From: Streptomyces sp. 846.5 | GTDB taxonomy: Bacteria > Actinomycetota > Actinomycetes > Streptomycetales > Streptomycetaceae | Length of the DNA stretch: 64,000 nt | Direction of reading: 5' to 3' | Assembly: GCF_004365705.1 (NCBI RefSeq) | Contig: NZ_SOBN01000001.1 | Location: 4,016,001-4,080,000, forward strand | Shown: one piece after another, positions 15,457-26,807 of the stretch | How the letters are laid out: the number at the start of each line of letters is the position of its first letter | How positions within the stretch are numbered: position 1 is the stretch's first letter | The notes under the pieces: model-generated | What the model saw: the letters and a program-made list of their open reading frames with translations, nothing else | The model's database searches: none | What the model was told of the DNA's origin: nothing | Position numbers and translations under genes: made by a program

Positions 15457-15990
15457 ATGTCAGAACTGACCCTCACCGTCATGAGACTGGGATTCCTCGC
15501 AGTCCTGTGGCTGTTCGTCATCGTCGCGGTGCAGGTCATCCGCAGCGACCTGTTCGGCACCAAGGTCGTCCAGCGCACCACCGCGGCCGGGCGCCGCACC
15601 GGCGCCGGCGCCGTGCCGACGGGCCGTCAGCAGCCCCCGCCGCAGCGCGAGGCCCGCGGGCAGCAGACCCAGGGCGGCGGCCGACCGCGCCGCGGCGGCC
15701 CGACCCAACTGGTGGTCACCCAGGGGTCGCTGGCGGGCACCACGGTGGCGCTCCAGGGCCAGACCATCACCCTCGGCCGGGCCCACGACTCGACCATCGT
15801 CCTGGACGACGACTACGCGTCCTCGCGCCACGCCCGGATCTACCCCGACCAGACCGGCCAGTGGATCGTCGAGGACCTGCAGTCCACCAACGGCACCTAT
15901 CTCGACCGGACCCGGCTGACCAGCCCCACCCCGCTCCAGCCGGGAGCGGCCATCCGCATCGGCAGGACCGTCATCGAGCTGCGGAAGTAG
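15457..15990 (+). CDS. fhaB: FHA domain protein FhaB (FipA-like)
   Basis: 177 residues. An N-terminal membrane helix (LGFLAVLWLFVIVAVQVI), an Arg/Gly/Gln-rich linker, then an FHA domain with GRAHDSTIVLDDDYASSRHA and LQSTNGTYLD. It is membrane anchored, with the FHA domain in the cytoplasm next to the kinase substrates. It begins 10 bases after fhaA, consistent with cotranscription. Confidence 0.95.
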   Translation: MSELTLTVMRLGFLAVLWLFVIVAVQVIRSDLFGTKVVQRTTAAGRRTGAGAVPTGRQQPPPQREARGQQTQGGGRPRRGGPTQLVVTQGSLAGTTVALQGQTITLGRAHDSTIVLDDDYASSRHARIYPDQTGQWIVEDLQSTNGTYLDRTRLTSPTPLQPGAAIRIGRTVIELRK

Positions 15991-16157
15991 TCACGCATGA
16001 GGCATGGGCAGCAGCCCCCCGTCCCCGACCCGAGCGGGGGCGGTATCGGTTCGGCGCACCCGCGCCCGGACAGCCGGCCCCGCGCACCGTACGATGCATC
16101 AACGCACGCTGCACCGGGGCATCGCGCAGGGGACCGAGGGAAGGGGGCGGACGGCAC

Positions 16158-17729
16158 ATGAGCCTCGTGCTGCGCTTCGCCGCCGGGTCGCACAAGGGCA
16201 TGATCCGGGAGGGCAACGAGGACTCCGGCTACGCCGGTCCGCGGCTGCTCGCCGTGGCCGACGGCATGGGCGGCCAGGCGGCCGGCGAGGTGGCCTCCTC
16301 CGAGGTCCTCTCCACCATGGTCGAGCTGGACGAGGACGTGCCGGGCAGCGACCCGCTGACCGCACTGAGCCAGGCGGCCGACCGCGCCAACGAGCGGCTG
16401 CGGCTGCTCGTCGAGGGCGATCCCGCGCTGGAGGGCATGGGCACCACGCTCACCGCGCTGCTCTGGGACGGCCAGCGCGCCGGGCTGATCCACATCGGCG
16501 ACTCCCGCGCCTACCTGCTCCGCGACGGCTCGCTGTCGCAGATCACCCAGGACCACACCTGGGTGCAGCGGCTGGTCGACGAGGGCCGGATCACCGAGGA
16601 GGAGGCCAGCACCCACCCGCAGCGGTCGCTGATCATGCGTGCGCTGATGGGGACCGGCGAGGTCGAGTCCGACCTGTCGATCCGTGAGGTGCGGGCCGGG
16701 GACCGCTACCTGATCTGTTCCGACGGCCTCTCGGGCGTGGTCAGCCACCAGACCCTGGAAGAGACCCTCGGCAGCTACTACGCCCCCGAGCAGACCGTCG
16801 CCGAGCTGATCCAGCTGGCGCTGCGCGGCGGCGGCCCGGACAACATCACCTGCGTGGTCGCGGACGTCCTGGACGTCACCGACGGCGACACCATGGCCGG
16901 CCACTTCACCGACACCCCGGTGGTGGTGGGCGCGGTCGCCGACGGGCCCCCCACGATCAGCCACCACACCATGGCCAACACCCCGGCGGCCCGCGCCGCC
17001 TCGCTCGGCCGCCGGCAGCAGCCCGGCGGCGTGGCCGTGGCCGAGCCCGGCTACGACGGATCCACCGACGGCGGGTACCAGGACGGCGACTACCAGGACG
17101 CCGGATACCAGAACGCGGGGTACGACGAGCACACCGACGGCTATGCCCAGGACGAGGAGGACTACCTCCCCGAAGAGGGCAGCCGCCGAAGCCGCCGCCG
17201 GGGGCGCAGCGGCCGCAGGCGCTGGGCCGTTCCGGCCGTGGTGCTGCTGGTGGTGCTGGCGCTGATCGGCAGCGCCGGCTACCTCGGCTACCGCTGGACC
17301 CAGACCCAGTACTTCATCGGCGCCGACGGCGCGACCGTGGCGATCTACAAGGGCGTCAACCAGAACCTGGCCGGCCTCAGCCTGTCCAAGGTCTACCAGC
17401 CCTCGACGGTCCAGCTGAGCGATCTGCCGCAGATGGACCAGACGCATGTGAAGAACACCATCACCACCGCCAGCCTCAAGGACGCCCAGACCCAGCTGGC
17501 CCAACTGCAGACCCAGGCGAACGTCTGCAAGTCCGTCAAGGCCGGCACCCTTCCGGGCAGCACCGCCAGTGCCTCCCCGAGCGCCGGCGCCAGCGCCAAG
17601 GCCGGCGCCAAGCCGACCGCGACCGCCCCGGCGACCACCGCAGCGGCAGCCAACCCCTCCCCGTCGGCCTCCTCCACCCTCAGCACCCAACAGCAGCAAC
17701 AGCTGGCTGCCCTGTGCGTCGCCGCCTGA
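16158..17729 (+). CDS. pstP: PP2C family Ser/Thr phosphatase PstP, membrane anchored
   Basis: About 523 residues. Residues 1-240 are a PP2C phosphatase with the metal-binding motifs REGNEDSGYAGPRLLAVADG, then GMGGQAAGE and ICSDGLSGVVS. An acidic Tyr/Asp/Gly-rich linker with YQDGDYQDAGYQNAGYDE repeats follows, then an Arg-rich patch, one membrane helix at about 358-380, and a 140-residue extracytoplasmic part ending in an Ala/Ser/Thr-rich tail. It reverses phosphorylation by PknB. A 167-bp gap separates it from fhaB, longer than the spacing within the rest of the cluster. Confidence 0.95.
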   Translation: MSLVLRFAAGSHKGMIREGNEDSGYAGPRLLAVADGMGGQAAGEVASSEVLSTMVELDEDVPGSDPLTALSQAADRANERLRLLVEGDPALEGMGTTLTALLWDGQRAGLIHIGDSRAYLLRDGSLSQITQDHTWVQRLVDEGRITEEEASTHPQRSLIMRALMGTGEVESDLSIREVRAGDRYLICSDGLSGVVSHQTLEETLGSYYAPEQTVAELIQLALRGGGPDNITCVVADVLDVTDGDTMAGHFTDTPVVVGAVADGPPTISHHTMANTPAARAASLGRRQQPGGVAVAEPGYDGSTDGGYQDGDYQDAGYQNAGYDEHTDGYAQDEEDYLPEEGSRRSRRRGRSGRRRWAVPAVVLLVVLALIGSAGYLGYRWTQTQYFIGADGATVAIYKGVNQNLAGLSLSKVYQPSTVQLSDLPQMDQTHVKNTITTASLKDAQTQLAQLQTQANVCKSVKAGTLPGSTASASPSAGASAKAGAKPTATAPATTAAAANPSPSASSTLSTQQQQQLAALCVAA

Positions 17730-17778
17730 GCAACCTTCGGAGCACCGGTCCCGGGGCGGCGACGCCCCGGGCAGCGCC

Positions 17779-19200
17779 ATGAGCACCTCCGCTGCCCGCG
17801 GCAGCATCCCGCGCGGCCCCGCCACCGCGACGATCCTGCCGCAGGGCGCGCCCAACCGCCGCAACACCGAACTGGTGCTGCTGGTCTTCGCCGTCCTGAT
17901 CCCGCTGTTCGCCTACGCCGACACCGGCCTGGCCATGGACGGCAGGGTCCCGGCCGGGATGCTGGAGTACGGCCTGGGGATGGGCCTGTTCGCGCTCCTG
18001 GCGCATCTCGCGGTACGCCGCTTCGCCCCCTACGCCGACCCGCTGATGCTGCCGATCGCCGCCCTGCTGAACGGCCTGGGCCTGGTCTTCATCTGGCGTC
18101 TGGACAAGGCCCGCCAGCTGGCGCGCAACTTCCCGGCCGCGCAGAACCAGCTGATCTGGACCGGTCTGGGGATCGCCCTGTTCATCGGAGTGATGGCGCT
18201 GCTCAAGGACCACCGCTTACTGCAGCGCTACACCTACAGCGCCGGTCTGGTCGCGCTGGTGCTGCTGGCCGCCCCGGCCTTCATGCCCACCCGCGCCTCG
18301 GACTTCGGCGCGAAGATCTGGATCCATGTGGGCAGCTTCTCGATCCAGCCCGGCGAGTTCGTCAAGATCGTGCTGTCGGTGTTCTTCGCCGGCTACCTGA
18401 TGGCGAAGCGGGACGCACTGGCACTGGCCAGCCGCCGCTTCCTCGGCCTCTACCTGCCGCGCGGGCGCGATCTGGGCCCGATCATCGCGGTGTGGCTGCT
18501 CAGCCTGCTGATCCTGGTCTTCGAGACCGACCTGGGCACCTCGCTGCTGTTCTTCGGTGTGTTCGTGGTCATGCTCTATGTGGCCACCGAGCGCACCAGC
18601 TGGATCCTCTTCGGCCTGCTGATGGCCGGTCTCGGCTTCTGGGCGGTGGCCGCCACCGAGGCCCATGTGCAGTCCAGGATCACCGACTGGCTGCACCCGC
18701 TGACCGCGGCACCGAACGGCGGCGGGGTCGGACAGATCGGCCAGTCGCTGTTCGCGCTGGGCGCCGGCGGTGTCCTCGGCACCGGGCTCGGCCAGGGCCA
18801 CTCCTGGCTGATCGGCTTCGCCGCCAAGAGCGACTTCATCCTCGGCACCATCGGCGAGGAGCTGGGCCTGGCCGGACTGATGGCCCTGTTCCTGCTCTAC
18901 GCGCTGCTGTTCGAACGCGGCCTGCGGACCGCCCTGGCGGCCCGTGACCCCTTCGGCAAACTGCTGGCGGTCGGCCTGTCCGGGGCCTTCGCCCTCCAGG
19001 TCTTCATCGTCGCCGGCGGAGTGACCGGTACCATCCCACTGACCGGTATGACTCTGCCGTTCATGGCCCAGGGCGGTTCCTCCGTCATCACCAACTGGGC
19101 CCTGATCGCCATCCTGCTGAAGATCAGCGATGTGGCCCGGCGCCCGGCCCCGGTGCCGGAGACCGCGGCAGAACCGACCCAGGTGCTCGGACCGTCATGA
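17779..19200 (+). CDS. SEDS family protein (FtsW/RodA-type peptidoglycan glycosyltransferase)
   Basis: 473 residues with about ten membrane helices. Signature segments: SFSIQPGEFVKIVLSVFFAG, ETDLGTSLLFFGVFVVMLYV, a periplasmic loop with GGGVGQIGQSLFALGAGGV, and LTGMTLPFMAQGGSSVITNW near the C-terminus. SEDS proteins polymerise lipid II glycan strands with a partner class B PBP, here the gene immediately downstream. Streptomyces uses this pair in sporulation or wall growth; FtsW and RodA cannot be separated by eye. The start lacks a clear ribosome-binding site. A CCCGGGGCG/CGCCCCGGG hairpin (17751-17771) lies just before it. Confidence 0.93.
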   Translation: MSTSAARGSIPRGPATATILPQGAPNRRNTELVLLVFAVLIPLFAYADTGLAMDGRVPAGMLEYGLGMGLFALLAHLAVRRFAPYADPLMLPIAALLNGLGLVFIWRLDKARQLARNFPAAQNQLIWTGLGIALFIGVMALLKDHRLLQRYTYSAGLVALVLLAAPAFMPTRASDFGAKIWIHVGSFSIQPGEFVKIVLSVFFAGYLMAKRDALALASRRFLGLYLPRGRDLGPIIAVWLLSLLILVFETDLGTSLLFFGVFVVMLYVATERTSWILFGLLMAGLGFWAVAATEAHVQSRITDWLHPLTAAPNGGGVGQIGQSLFALGAGGVLGTGLGQGHSWLIGFAAKSDFILGTIGEELGLAGLMALFLLYALLFERGLRTALAARDPFGKLLAVGLSGAFALQVFIVAGGVTGTIPLTGMTLPFMAQGGSSVITNWALIAILLKISDVARRPAPVPETAAEPTQVLGPS

Positions 19201-19282
19201 TGACCGTGTAGACAAGATGAGCGTCGACAAGATCGACGTGCAGACAAGTGGTTGACTGCCCGGTACCCGGAGGAGAAGGCAC

Positions 19283-20737
19283 ATGAACAAACCCATCCGC
19301 CGGGTGTCGGTGTTCTGCCTGGTCCTGGTCCTCGCGCTGATGATCAGGGTGAACTACGTCCAGGGCGTGCAGGCGAGCTCGCTCAACAAGAACGCCAACA
19401 ACAAGCGCGGCCTGATCGAGGCGTACAGCTATCCCCGCGGCCAGATCATCGTCGGCGGCAAGCCGGTCACCAAGGACATCGAGGTCGACGGCAACACCTA
19501 CAAGTACAAGCGCGGCTACACCGACGGGGCCGTCTACGCCCCGGTGACCGGCTTCTCCTCCCAGGTCTACGGCAGCAACCTGCTGGAGAACGTCGAGAAC
19601 CCGATCCTCAGCGGCAACGACTCCCGGCTGTTCATCCGCAACACCCTGGACCTGCTCACCGGCAAGCCCAAGCAGGGCGGCGACGTGGTCACCACGATCG
19701 ACCCCAAGGTGCAGCAGGCCGCGTACACCGCCTTCACCAGCGCCGGCAAGAAGGGCGCGGCGGTCGCTCTGGACCCGACCACCGGCGCCATCCTCGGCCT
19801 GGTCAGCGTTCCCTCCTACGACCCGGGCACGATCGCCGGGAGCGACAACCAGGCCGCCTGGACCAGCCTCAACGCGGACAAGTCCCAGCCGATGCTGAAC
19901 CGGGCGCTGCGGCAGACCTATCCGCCCGGCTCGACCTTCAAGCTGATCACCTCGGCGGCCGCGCTGGAGAACGGCGTCATCACCGACATCAACGCCAAGA
20001 CCGTCTCGCCGGACCCGTACACCCTTCCGCAGACCACCACCACGCTGCCGAACGAGGCCGGTGACAACTGCCTCAACGTGTCCATGAACGACGCGCTGAG
20101 GGTGTCCTGCAACACGGTCTTCGCCAAGATCGGCGACGAGGTCGGCAACGCCAAGATGGCCGCCGAGGCGGAGAGGTTCGGCTTCAACAGCTCCTCGCTG
20201 ACCATCCCGGTGGGCGTCACCAAGAGCAACTACGACACCAACATCAACCGGCCGTCCAACGCGCTGTCCTCGGTCGGCCAGTTCGACACCCGGGCCACCC
20301 CGCTGCAGATGGCCATGGTCGCCGCCGCCATCGCCAACAACGGCACCCTGATGAAGCCCTACCTGGTCGCCCAGGAGCGCTCGGCCAACGTCAATGTGAT
20401 CGACACCACCAAGCCGACCGTGCTCTCCCAGGCCACCACGCCGCAGGTCGCCCAGGAGATCCAGACCATGATGGTCAACGTGGTCCAGAACGGCACCGGC
20501 ACCCCGGCGCAGATCTCCGGAGCCACCGTCGGCGGCAAGACCGGCACCGCCCAGCACGGCGAGAACAACTCCGACAACCCCTACGCCTGGTTCGTCTCCT
20601 ACGCCAAGATGGGCGACAAGCAGATCGCGGTCGCCGTCGTCGTCGAGGACAGCAACGCCCAGCGTGACGAGATCTCCGGCTCCGGCCTGGCCGCGCCGAT
20701 CGCCAAGAAGATGATGGAGGCCGGCCTCGGCAAGTGA
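19283..20737 (+). CDS. pbpA: Class B penicillin-binding protein PbpA
   Basis: 484 residues. One N-terminal membrane anchor (VSVFCLVLVLALMIRVNYVQ), a dimerisation/pedestal region, then the transpeptidase domain. Active-site motifs: STFK near residue 217, SCN near 275, KTGTA near 417. It cross-links peptidoglycan at the outer face of the membrane and partners the preceding SEDS protein. The ATG at 19283 is preceded by GGAGGAGAAGG, a very strong ribosome-binding site. Confidence 0.95.
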   Translation: MNKPIRRVSVFCLVLVLALMIRVNYVQGVQASSLNKNANNKRGLIEAYSYPRGQIIVGGKPVTKDIEVDGNTYKYKRGYTDGAVYAPVTGFSSQVYGSNLLENVENPILSGNDSRLFIRNTLDLLTGKPKQGGDVVTTIDPKVQQAAYTAFTSAGKKGAAVALDPTTGAILGLVSVPSYDPGTIAGSDNQAAWTSLNADKSQPMLNRALRQTYPPGSTFKLITSAAALENGVITDINAKTVSPDPYTLPQTTTTLPNEAGDNCLNVSMNDALRVSCNTVFAKIGDEVGNAKMAAEAERFGFNSSSLTIPVGVTKSNYDTNINRPSNALSSVGQFDTRATPLQMAMVAAAIANNGTLMKPYLVAQERSANVNVIDTTKPTVLSQATTPQVAQEIQTMMVNVVQNGTGTPAQISGATVGGKTGTAQHGENNSDNPYAWFVSYAKMGDKQIAVAVVVEDSNAQRDEISGSGLAAPIAKKMMEAGLGK

Positions 20738-21011
20738 CCGGCCCTCCGGCGACCCGCCCGGGCCGCTCCCAGCTGGGGTTCAGCCCGGCTTCGGCCCGCC
20801 CGGGAACCGCCGACACTCGATACCGGTCTCATATCAAGCTGCCCCTCCCGCGTCGGAACCGACCCGGGCCCGGTAGCGTATCCGCAAGCAGCGGTCTGCC
20901 CTACCGGTGCCGAGGGAACGGCAGCAGAGCTTCACCCGGGCACCCATGACCGCAGACCGCAGCAGGACCGACAGATCAACCTCGGCAGTGGCGAGGGAGA
21001 GGGTTGGAACC

Positions 21012-22952
<1,941 letters not shown>

Positions 22953-23003
22953 CCCCAGATCCCAGCTTGTGCGCCCCCTAACCCCAGCAGCAAGCAGCAC
23001 CGC

Positions 23004-23062
23004 ACACCCCCGAGGGGCTGTGGCCGCCACCCCAGGCGCCCACAGCCCCTCGGGGGTGTTTT
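23004..23062 (+). terminator. Strong intrinsic terminator after pknB
   Basis: A 20-bp perfect stem, 23004-23023 with 23040-23059, encloses a 16-base loop and ends in TTTT (23059-23062). It closes the fhaA-pknB cluster. Confidence 0.93.
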
Positions 23063-23098
23063 CCTGCACGATCCGTCTGCCTGCCCGAACATGGGCAC

Positions 23099-23527
23099 AT
23101 GGCTACCGCGATGACCGAACCCCAGTGGCGCGCCTTCCTCAGTGAGGGCACCCGCACCGGAAAGCTCGCCACCACCCGCGCCGACGGCCGACCGCACCTC
23201 GCACCCATCTGGTTCCTGCTGGACGGGGACGACCTGGTCTTCAACACCAACAGAGACACCGTCAAGGGCCGCACGCTGGCCCGGGACGGCCGGGTCGCGC
23301 TGTGCGTGGACGACGACCGCCCGCCGTTCTCCTTCGCCATCGCCGAGGGCCGGGCGGTCCTCAGCGAGGACCTCGCAGAGGTCAAGCACTGGGCGACCAG
23401 AATCGCTGCCCGCTACATGGGCGAGGAGCAGGCCGAGGCCTACGGCGAGCGCAACGGCGTACCGGGCGAGCTGCTGGTGCGGGTCCGCATCGAGAAGATC
23501 GTCGCCCTGGCCGCCATCGCAGACTGA
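23099..23527 (+). CDS. PPOX class F420-dependent oxidoreductase / flavin-binding split-barrel protein
   Basis: 142 residues, one split beta-barrel. The segments GKLATTRADGRPHLAPIWFL and DDLVFNTNRDTVKGRTLARD match the F420-binding PPOX family of actinobacteria (Rv1155-like). Such proteins use F420 or FMN to reduce or bind small molecules; the substrate is unknown. No ribosome-binding site precedes either possible start (23099 or 23111), so a leaderless message is likely. Confidence 0.87.
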   Translation: MATAMTEPQWRAFLSEGTRTGKLATTRADGRPHLAPIWFLLDGDDLVFNTNRDTVKGRTLARDGRVALCVDDDRPPFSFAIAEGRAVLSEDLAEVKHWATRIAARYMGEEQAEAYGERNGVPGELLVRVRIEKIVALAAIAD

Positions 23528-23532
23528 GGCCG

Positions 23533-24138
23533 TCAGCCCCTGCCCTTTCGGCGGCGACGCAGTTCGAGGCCACGGTCGATCCGCAGCTCCGCCACCTCCT
23601 GGCGGAGCGCCTCCACCTTCTCGGAGAGGCCCTCCACAGCGGTCTGCAGATCCGTGAGCCGCACGCTCATGGCCCCGATCAGCTCGGCATGGAGCTCCAA
23701 CGTCCTGCGGTCGACCGAGGACGCGCTGCGCGCCGCCTCCTCCATGTCGAGCAGGTAGGTCCGGACCCGCCGGGCCACTTCGCTGTCGCGGAGCAGCATG
23801 GCCACGTTGAGCACCGCCCGACGTGGCAGCAGGGTCAGATGCGTCCGTGCCTGTAGATAACCGATGTTCGAAAGGGACAAGATGTCCCTTTGAAGGACCT
23901 GCAGGTTTTCACCTCGCAGCACGACGAGTCCGTTCGAATCGAGCTCGGCCCGATTGCGCTGAATGAGCTTGTGCACAACTTCGTACCCAACCTCGAAGTA
24001 CTCGGCCGCCATCCTCGCGGTGACGTGCACCCCGTCCGGCAGCAGTTGCAGCGCTTTGACCTTGTCCAGCACCTCCACTCGGCTCCCCAGCGCCGAGCGC
24101 ATGGTCCGGGACTCCAACAGAACGATCTGATCCGTCAT
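23533..24138 (-). CDS. Phage antirepressor-like conserved protein
   Basis: 201 residues. Residues 15-125 contain VEVLDKVKALQLLPDGVHVT, MAAEYFEVGYEVVHKLIQRN and LTLLPRRAVLNVAMLLRDSE, then VARRVRTYLLDMEEAA. This pattern resembles DNA-binding modules of phage antirepressors (Rha/ORF6N or BRO-like). I name it by resemblance only. The C-terminal 60 residues are a heptad-like coiled coil (RLTDLQTAVEGLSEKVEAL) ending in a basic tail. Start at ATG 24138 with GAGAGGA upstream. The genes on both sides are housekeeping, so this may be a domesticated regulator rather than part of a prophage. Confidence 0.6.
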   Translation of the reverse strand: MTDQIVLLESRTMRSALGSRVEVLDKVKALQLLPDGVHVTARMAAEYFEVGYEVVHKLIQRNRAELDSNGLVVLRGENLQVLQRDILSLSNIGYLQARTHLTLLPRRAVLNVAMLLRDSEVARRVRTYLLDMEEAARSASSVDRRTLELHAELIGAMSVRLTDLQTAVEGLSEKVEALRQEVAELRIDRGLELRRRRKGRG

Positions 24139-24368
24139 GGCAGGGTTCCTCTCGCTTCGCACGGAGAGAGGCACCGGGGCACGTCCACGGAGGTCGGCAC
24201 AGAGGTGGCATCGAGAGGCTGGGCAGGGCATGCGGAACCGGTCGACATCACCCACGCGGAGAACATGAACGTTCCCCTGGCGTCGACCGGGATGCACCCG
24301 GCACTCTCATACATCCGGACCAACGACCGATCAGACAATCGGTTACGCCTGCTTGTTCAGGCGGATCG

Positions 24369-25109
24369 TCAGCGCAGTTCCGCTGGAAGGTCGCGGAATT
24401 TGTCCACGCGTTGGGTGCGGGTGAGCGAGGCCCAGACGGCCATGCGGTAGCGGGAGGTGTAGGCCGGGGTGCAGGTGGTCAGGGTGAGGTAGCGGCCTGG
24501 TCTGCGGTAGCCGGACTCCGCGGGGACCGAGGCGGTCACGTCGACGTCGTACTTGCTGGTCTGCTGGAGGGTGCGGTCGACCGTGTAGACGTACCAGGTG
24601 TACCGGGTCTCCACGACGACCTTGTCGCCGGGCCGCAGCTCCGGCAGGTCGTGGAACCTGGCGCCGTGCCCGTCCCGGTGCGCGGCCATGGCGAAGTTGC
24701 CGGAGCCGGCCCAGGGCATCGCCGCCGCGTAGGGCCGCTGGTAGACCCCGGCCACGCCCTCGTTGAGGACGTCGGTGCCGGTGCCCATCTTGATGAGCAC
24801 CTGGTAGCCCTTCCCCAGCCTGGGGATGTGCAGGAAGCCCACCCCGTCCCCGGCCCGGTAGACCCGGGGCGCCGGCGGACGGGAATCCGCGCCCCCCGCG
24901 ACCGCCGGGGGAGCGGCCCAGGACTGCCGGACCCTGGCCGAGTCGCCGTCCGCGCGGCGGTCGGCGACGACGTCCGTCCACCAGAGCGAGTAGACGACGA
25001 AGAGCCCCAGCAGCACCCCGAGGGTGATCAGCAGCTCGCCCAGCACCCCGGCCACGGCGAGGAGCGGGCGGGGGCGGCCGAGGCCGGGGGAGGACGGCGA
25101 CAGCGGCAT
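24369..25109 (-). CDS. Class E sortase
   Basis: 246 residues. N-terminal membrane helix (LLITLGVLLGLFVVYSLWW), then a sortase beta-barrel. Catalytic residues: His in FAMAAHRDGHGARFHDLPEL, Cys near residue 213 in LTLTTCTPAYTSRYRM, and the Arg that follows in SRYRMAV. Class E sortases of high-GC Gram-positives anchor LAXTG-type proteins, in Streptomyces including chaplins. A second sortase gene sits directly upstream on the same strand, 64 bases away. Confidence 0.94.
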   Translation of the reverse strand: MPLSPSSPGLGRPRPLLAVAGVLGELLITLGVLLGLFVVYSLWWTDVVADRRADGDSARVRQSWAAPPAVAGGADSRPPAPRVYRAGDGVGFLHIPRLGKGYQVLIKMGTGTDVLNEGVAGVYQRPYAAAMPWAGSGNFAMAAHRDGHGARFHDLPELRPGDKVVVETRYTWYVYTVDRTLQQTSKYDVDVTASVPAESGYRRPGRYLTLTTCTPAYTSRYRMAVWASLTRTQRVDKFRDLPAELR

Positions 25110-25173
25110 GGAACGGGTTCTCCTCGGGCGCGGGGCCTGCGGTCCGTGACCGCACGCCCCGCCCGACGTCCCG

Positions 25174-26169
25174 TCAGCCCTGCAGCGCCGCGGGCTTCTT
25201 CCCCGAGCTCTTCAGCAGGTCTTCGGTCATCGTGCCCCACACCGCCATCCGGTACTTGGAGGTGAACTCCGGCGTACAGGTCGTCAGGGTGATGTAGCGG
25301 CCCGGCTTGGTGTATCCGGACTGGGGCGGCACCGGCTGGATCACGCTGACGTTGGTCGGCGAGGTCTGCCCGAGCGTGCTGGTCACCGTATAGGTGTAGT
25401 AGTCGTAGGCGGTCTCCACGACGATCTTGTCGCCGGGGACCAGCTTGTTGATGTAGCGGAACGGCTCGCCGTGCGTGTTGCGGTGCCCGGCCAGCGCGAA
25501 GTTGCCGGACGCGGCCCACGGGAAGGCCGTCTCCAGGTCCCCCGTGTAGTGCCCGACCAGGCCGTTGTCGAGGATGGACGTCTTGTCCACGCCCTCGGCG
25601 ATCGGCGTCATCACATCCAGCTTGGGGATGTAGATGATGGCGAACTTGGTGCCGGCGGCTATGGACGCGGGGTAGGCCGGGTGGGCCTTGGCCGCGCCGC
25701 CCGTGGAGCCGTTCGGCTGCCACTGCTGCTCCAGGGTCTTCGCGGAGCCGTGCGCGTAGTTGTCGGCGGTGACGTTGGTCCACCACAACTGGTAGGCGAC
25801 GAACAGGAACATCACCACACCGAGGGTGATGAACAGCTCGCCCATCAGCCGCACCACGATGATCCCGGCGCTCTCCCTGACCTTCAGCTGCTGGGGCTGG
25901 AGCTGGGGCGTCGGGCCCGACCGGCCGCCGCGTCGTCTGGACCGCTGCTGGGCGCGGCGCCGCTCGGCCCGCCCGCCGCCACCGCCCGCGGCCGGCTCCT
26001 GCGCCAGCGGCGCGGGCCCCTGCGGCGGTCCGCCGAAGGGGAGCCGTAGCTTGAGCGTCTCCGAGCCGTCGTAGCCGCCCTCGGGCCAGTAGACGCTCGG
26101 CTCCTGCCAGGGCTCCGGACCGGCGTCGGCGCTGTCGCTGTCGCCGCGCTCCGGGCGCAGCGTGGTCAT
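25174..26169 (-). CDS. Class E sortase with long cytoplasmic N-terminus
   Basis: 331 residues. An N-terminal 95-residue Arg/Gly/Pro-rich cytoplasmic segment, membrane helix (LMGELFITLGVVMFLFVAYQ), then the sortase domain. His lies in FALAGHRNTHGEPF, Cys near residue 298 in ITLTTCTPEFTSKYRM, with the catalytic Arg after it. It is paralogous to the neighbouring sortase; the pair may share or divide substrates. The start ATG overlaps the stop of pabA (ATGA at 26166-26169), so it is translationally coupled to that unrelated function. Confidence 0.94.
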   Translation of the reverse strand: MTTLRPERGDSDSADAGPEPWQEPSVYWPEGGYDGSETLKLRLPFGGPPQGPAPLAQEPAAGGGGGRAERRRAQQRSRRRGGRSGPTPQLQPQQLKVRESAGIIVVRLMGELFITLGVVMFLFVAYQLWWTNVTADNYAHGSAKTLEQQWQPNGSTGGAAKAHPAYPASIAAGTKFAIIYIPKLDVMTPIAEGVDKTSILDNGLVGHYTGDLETAFPWAASGNFALAGHRNTHGEPFRYINKLVPGDKIVVETAYDYYTYTVTSTLGQTSPTNVSVIQPVPPQSGYTKPGRYITLTTCTPEFTSKYRMAVWGTMTEDLLKSSGKKPAALQG

Positions 26170-26807
26170 GCGACCGCCCGCCCGATCACCGGCGCCAGGC
26201 CGGCGGAGCGGGCGACGGCGTCCGGATCGCCGCATTCGGCGAGCCAGTTGGCGAGCATCCGGTGGCCACCCTCGGTCAGCACCGACTCGGGGTGGAACTG
26301 CACGCCCTCGATGGGCAGGTCGCGGTGGCGCAGGCCCATCACGATGCCGGAGTCGGTCCACGCGGTGACCGCCAGCTCCGGCGGCACGGTGTCGCGCTCG
26401 ACGGCGAGCGAGTGGTAGCGGGTGGCGGTGAGCGGGGAGTGCAGTCCGGCGAAGACCCCGCCGTCCTCGTGGGTCACCGCCGAGGTCTTGCCGTGCAGCA
26501 GCTCGGGGGCCCGGTCGACCACGGCGCCGTGGGCGACCGCGATGGACTGCAGCCCCAGGCAGACGCCGAACAGCGGGATGCCCGCCGCGGCGCAGTGGTG
26601 CACCATCTCCACGCACACCCCGGCGTCCTCCGGCGTACCCGGGCCCGGCGACAGCAGCACCCCGTCGTAGCGGGACGCGGTGACCGCGTCGACCGTCACC
26701 TCGTCGTTGCGCAGCACCTCGCAGGTCGCGCCGAGCTGGTAGAGGTACTGGACCAGGTTGAAGACGAAGCTGTCGTAGTTGTCGACGACAAGGATGCGGG
26801 AACCCAT
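26166..26807 (-). CDS. pabA: Aminodeoxychorismate/anthranilate synthase glutamine amidotransferase subunit
   Basis: 213 residues, class I glutamine amidotransferase. Signature RILVVDNYDSFVFNLVQYL at the start, nucleophile Cys83 in FGVCLGLQSIA, oxyanion region LLSPGPGTPEDAG, and His in GVQFHPESVLTEGG. It supplies ammonia to chorismate-using synthases for folate (PabB) or tryptophan (TrpE). No synthase subunit is adjacent. pabA is the usual name at this conserved Streptomyces locus, but TrpG activity cannot be excluded. Confidence 0.9.
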   Translation of the reverse strand: MGSRILVVDNYDSFVFNLVQYLYQLGATCEVLRNDEVTVDAVTASRYDGVLLSPGPGTPEDAGVCVEMVHHCAAAGIPLFGVCLGLQSIAVAHGAVVDRAPELLHGKTSAVTHEDGGVFAGLHSPLTATRYHSLAVERDTVPPELAVTAWTDSGIVMGLRHRDLPIEGVQFHPESVLTEGGHRMLANWLAECGDPDAVARSAGLAPVIGRAVA

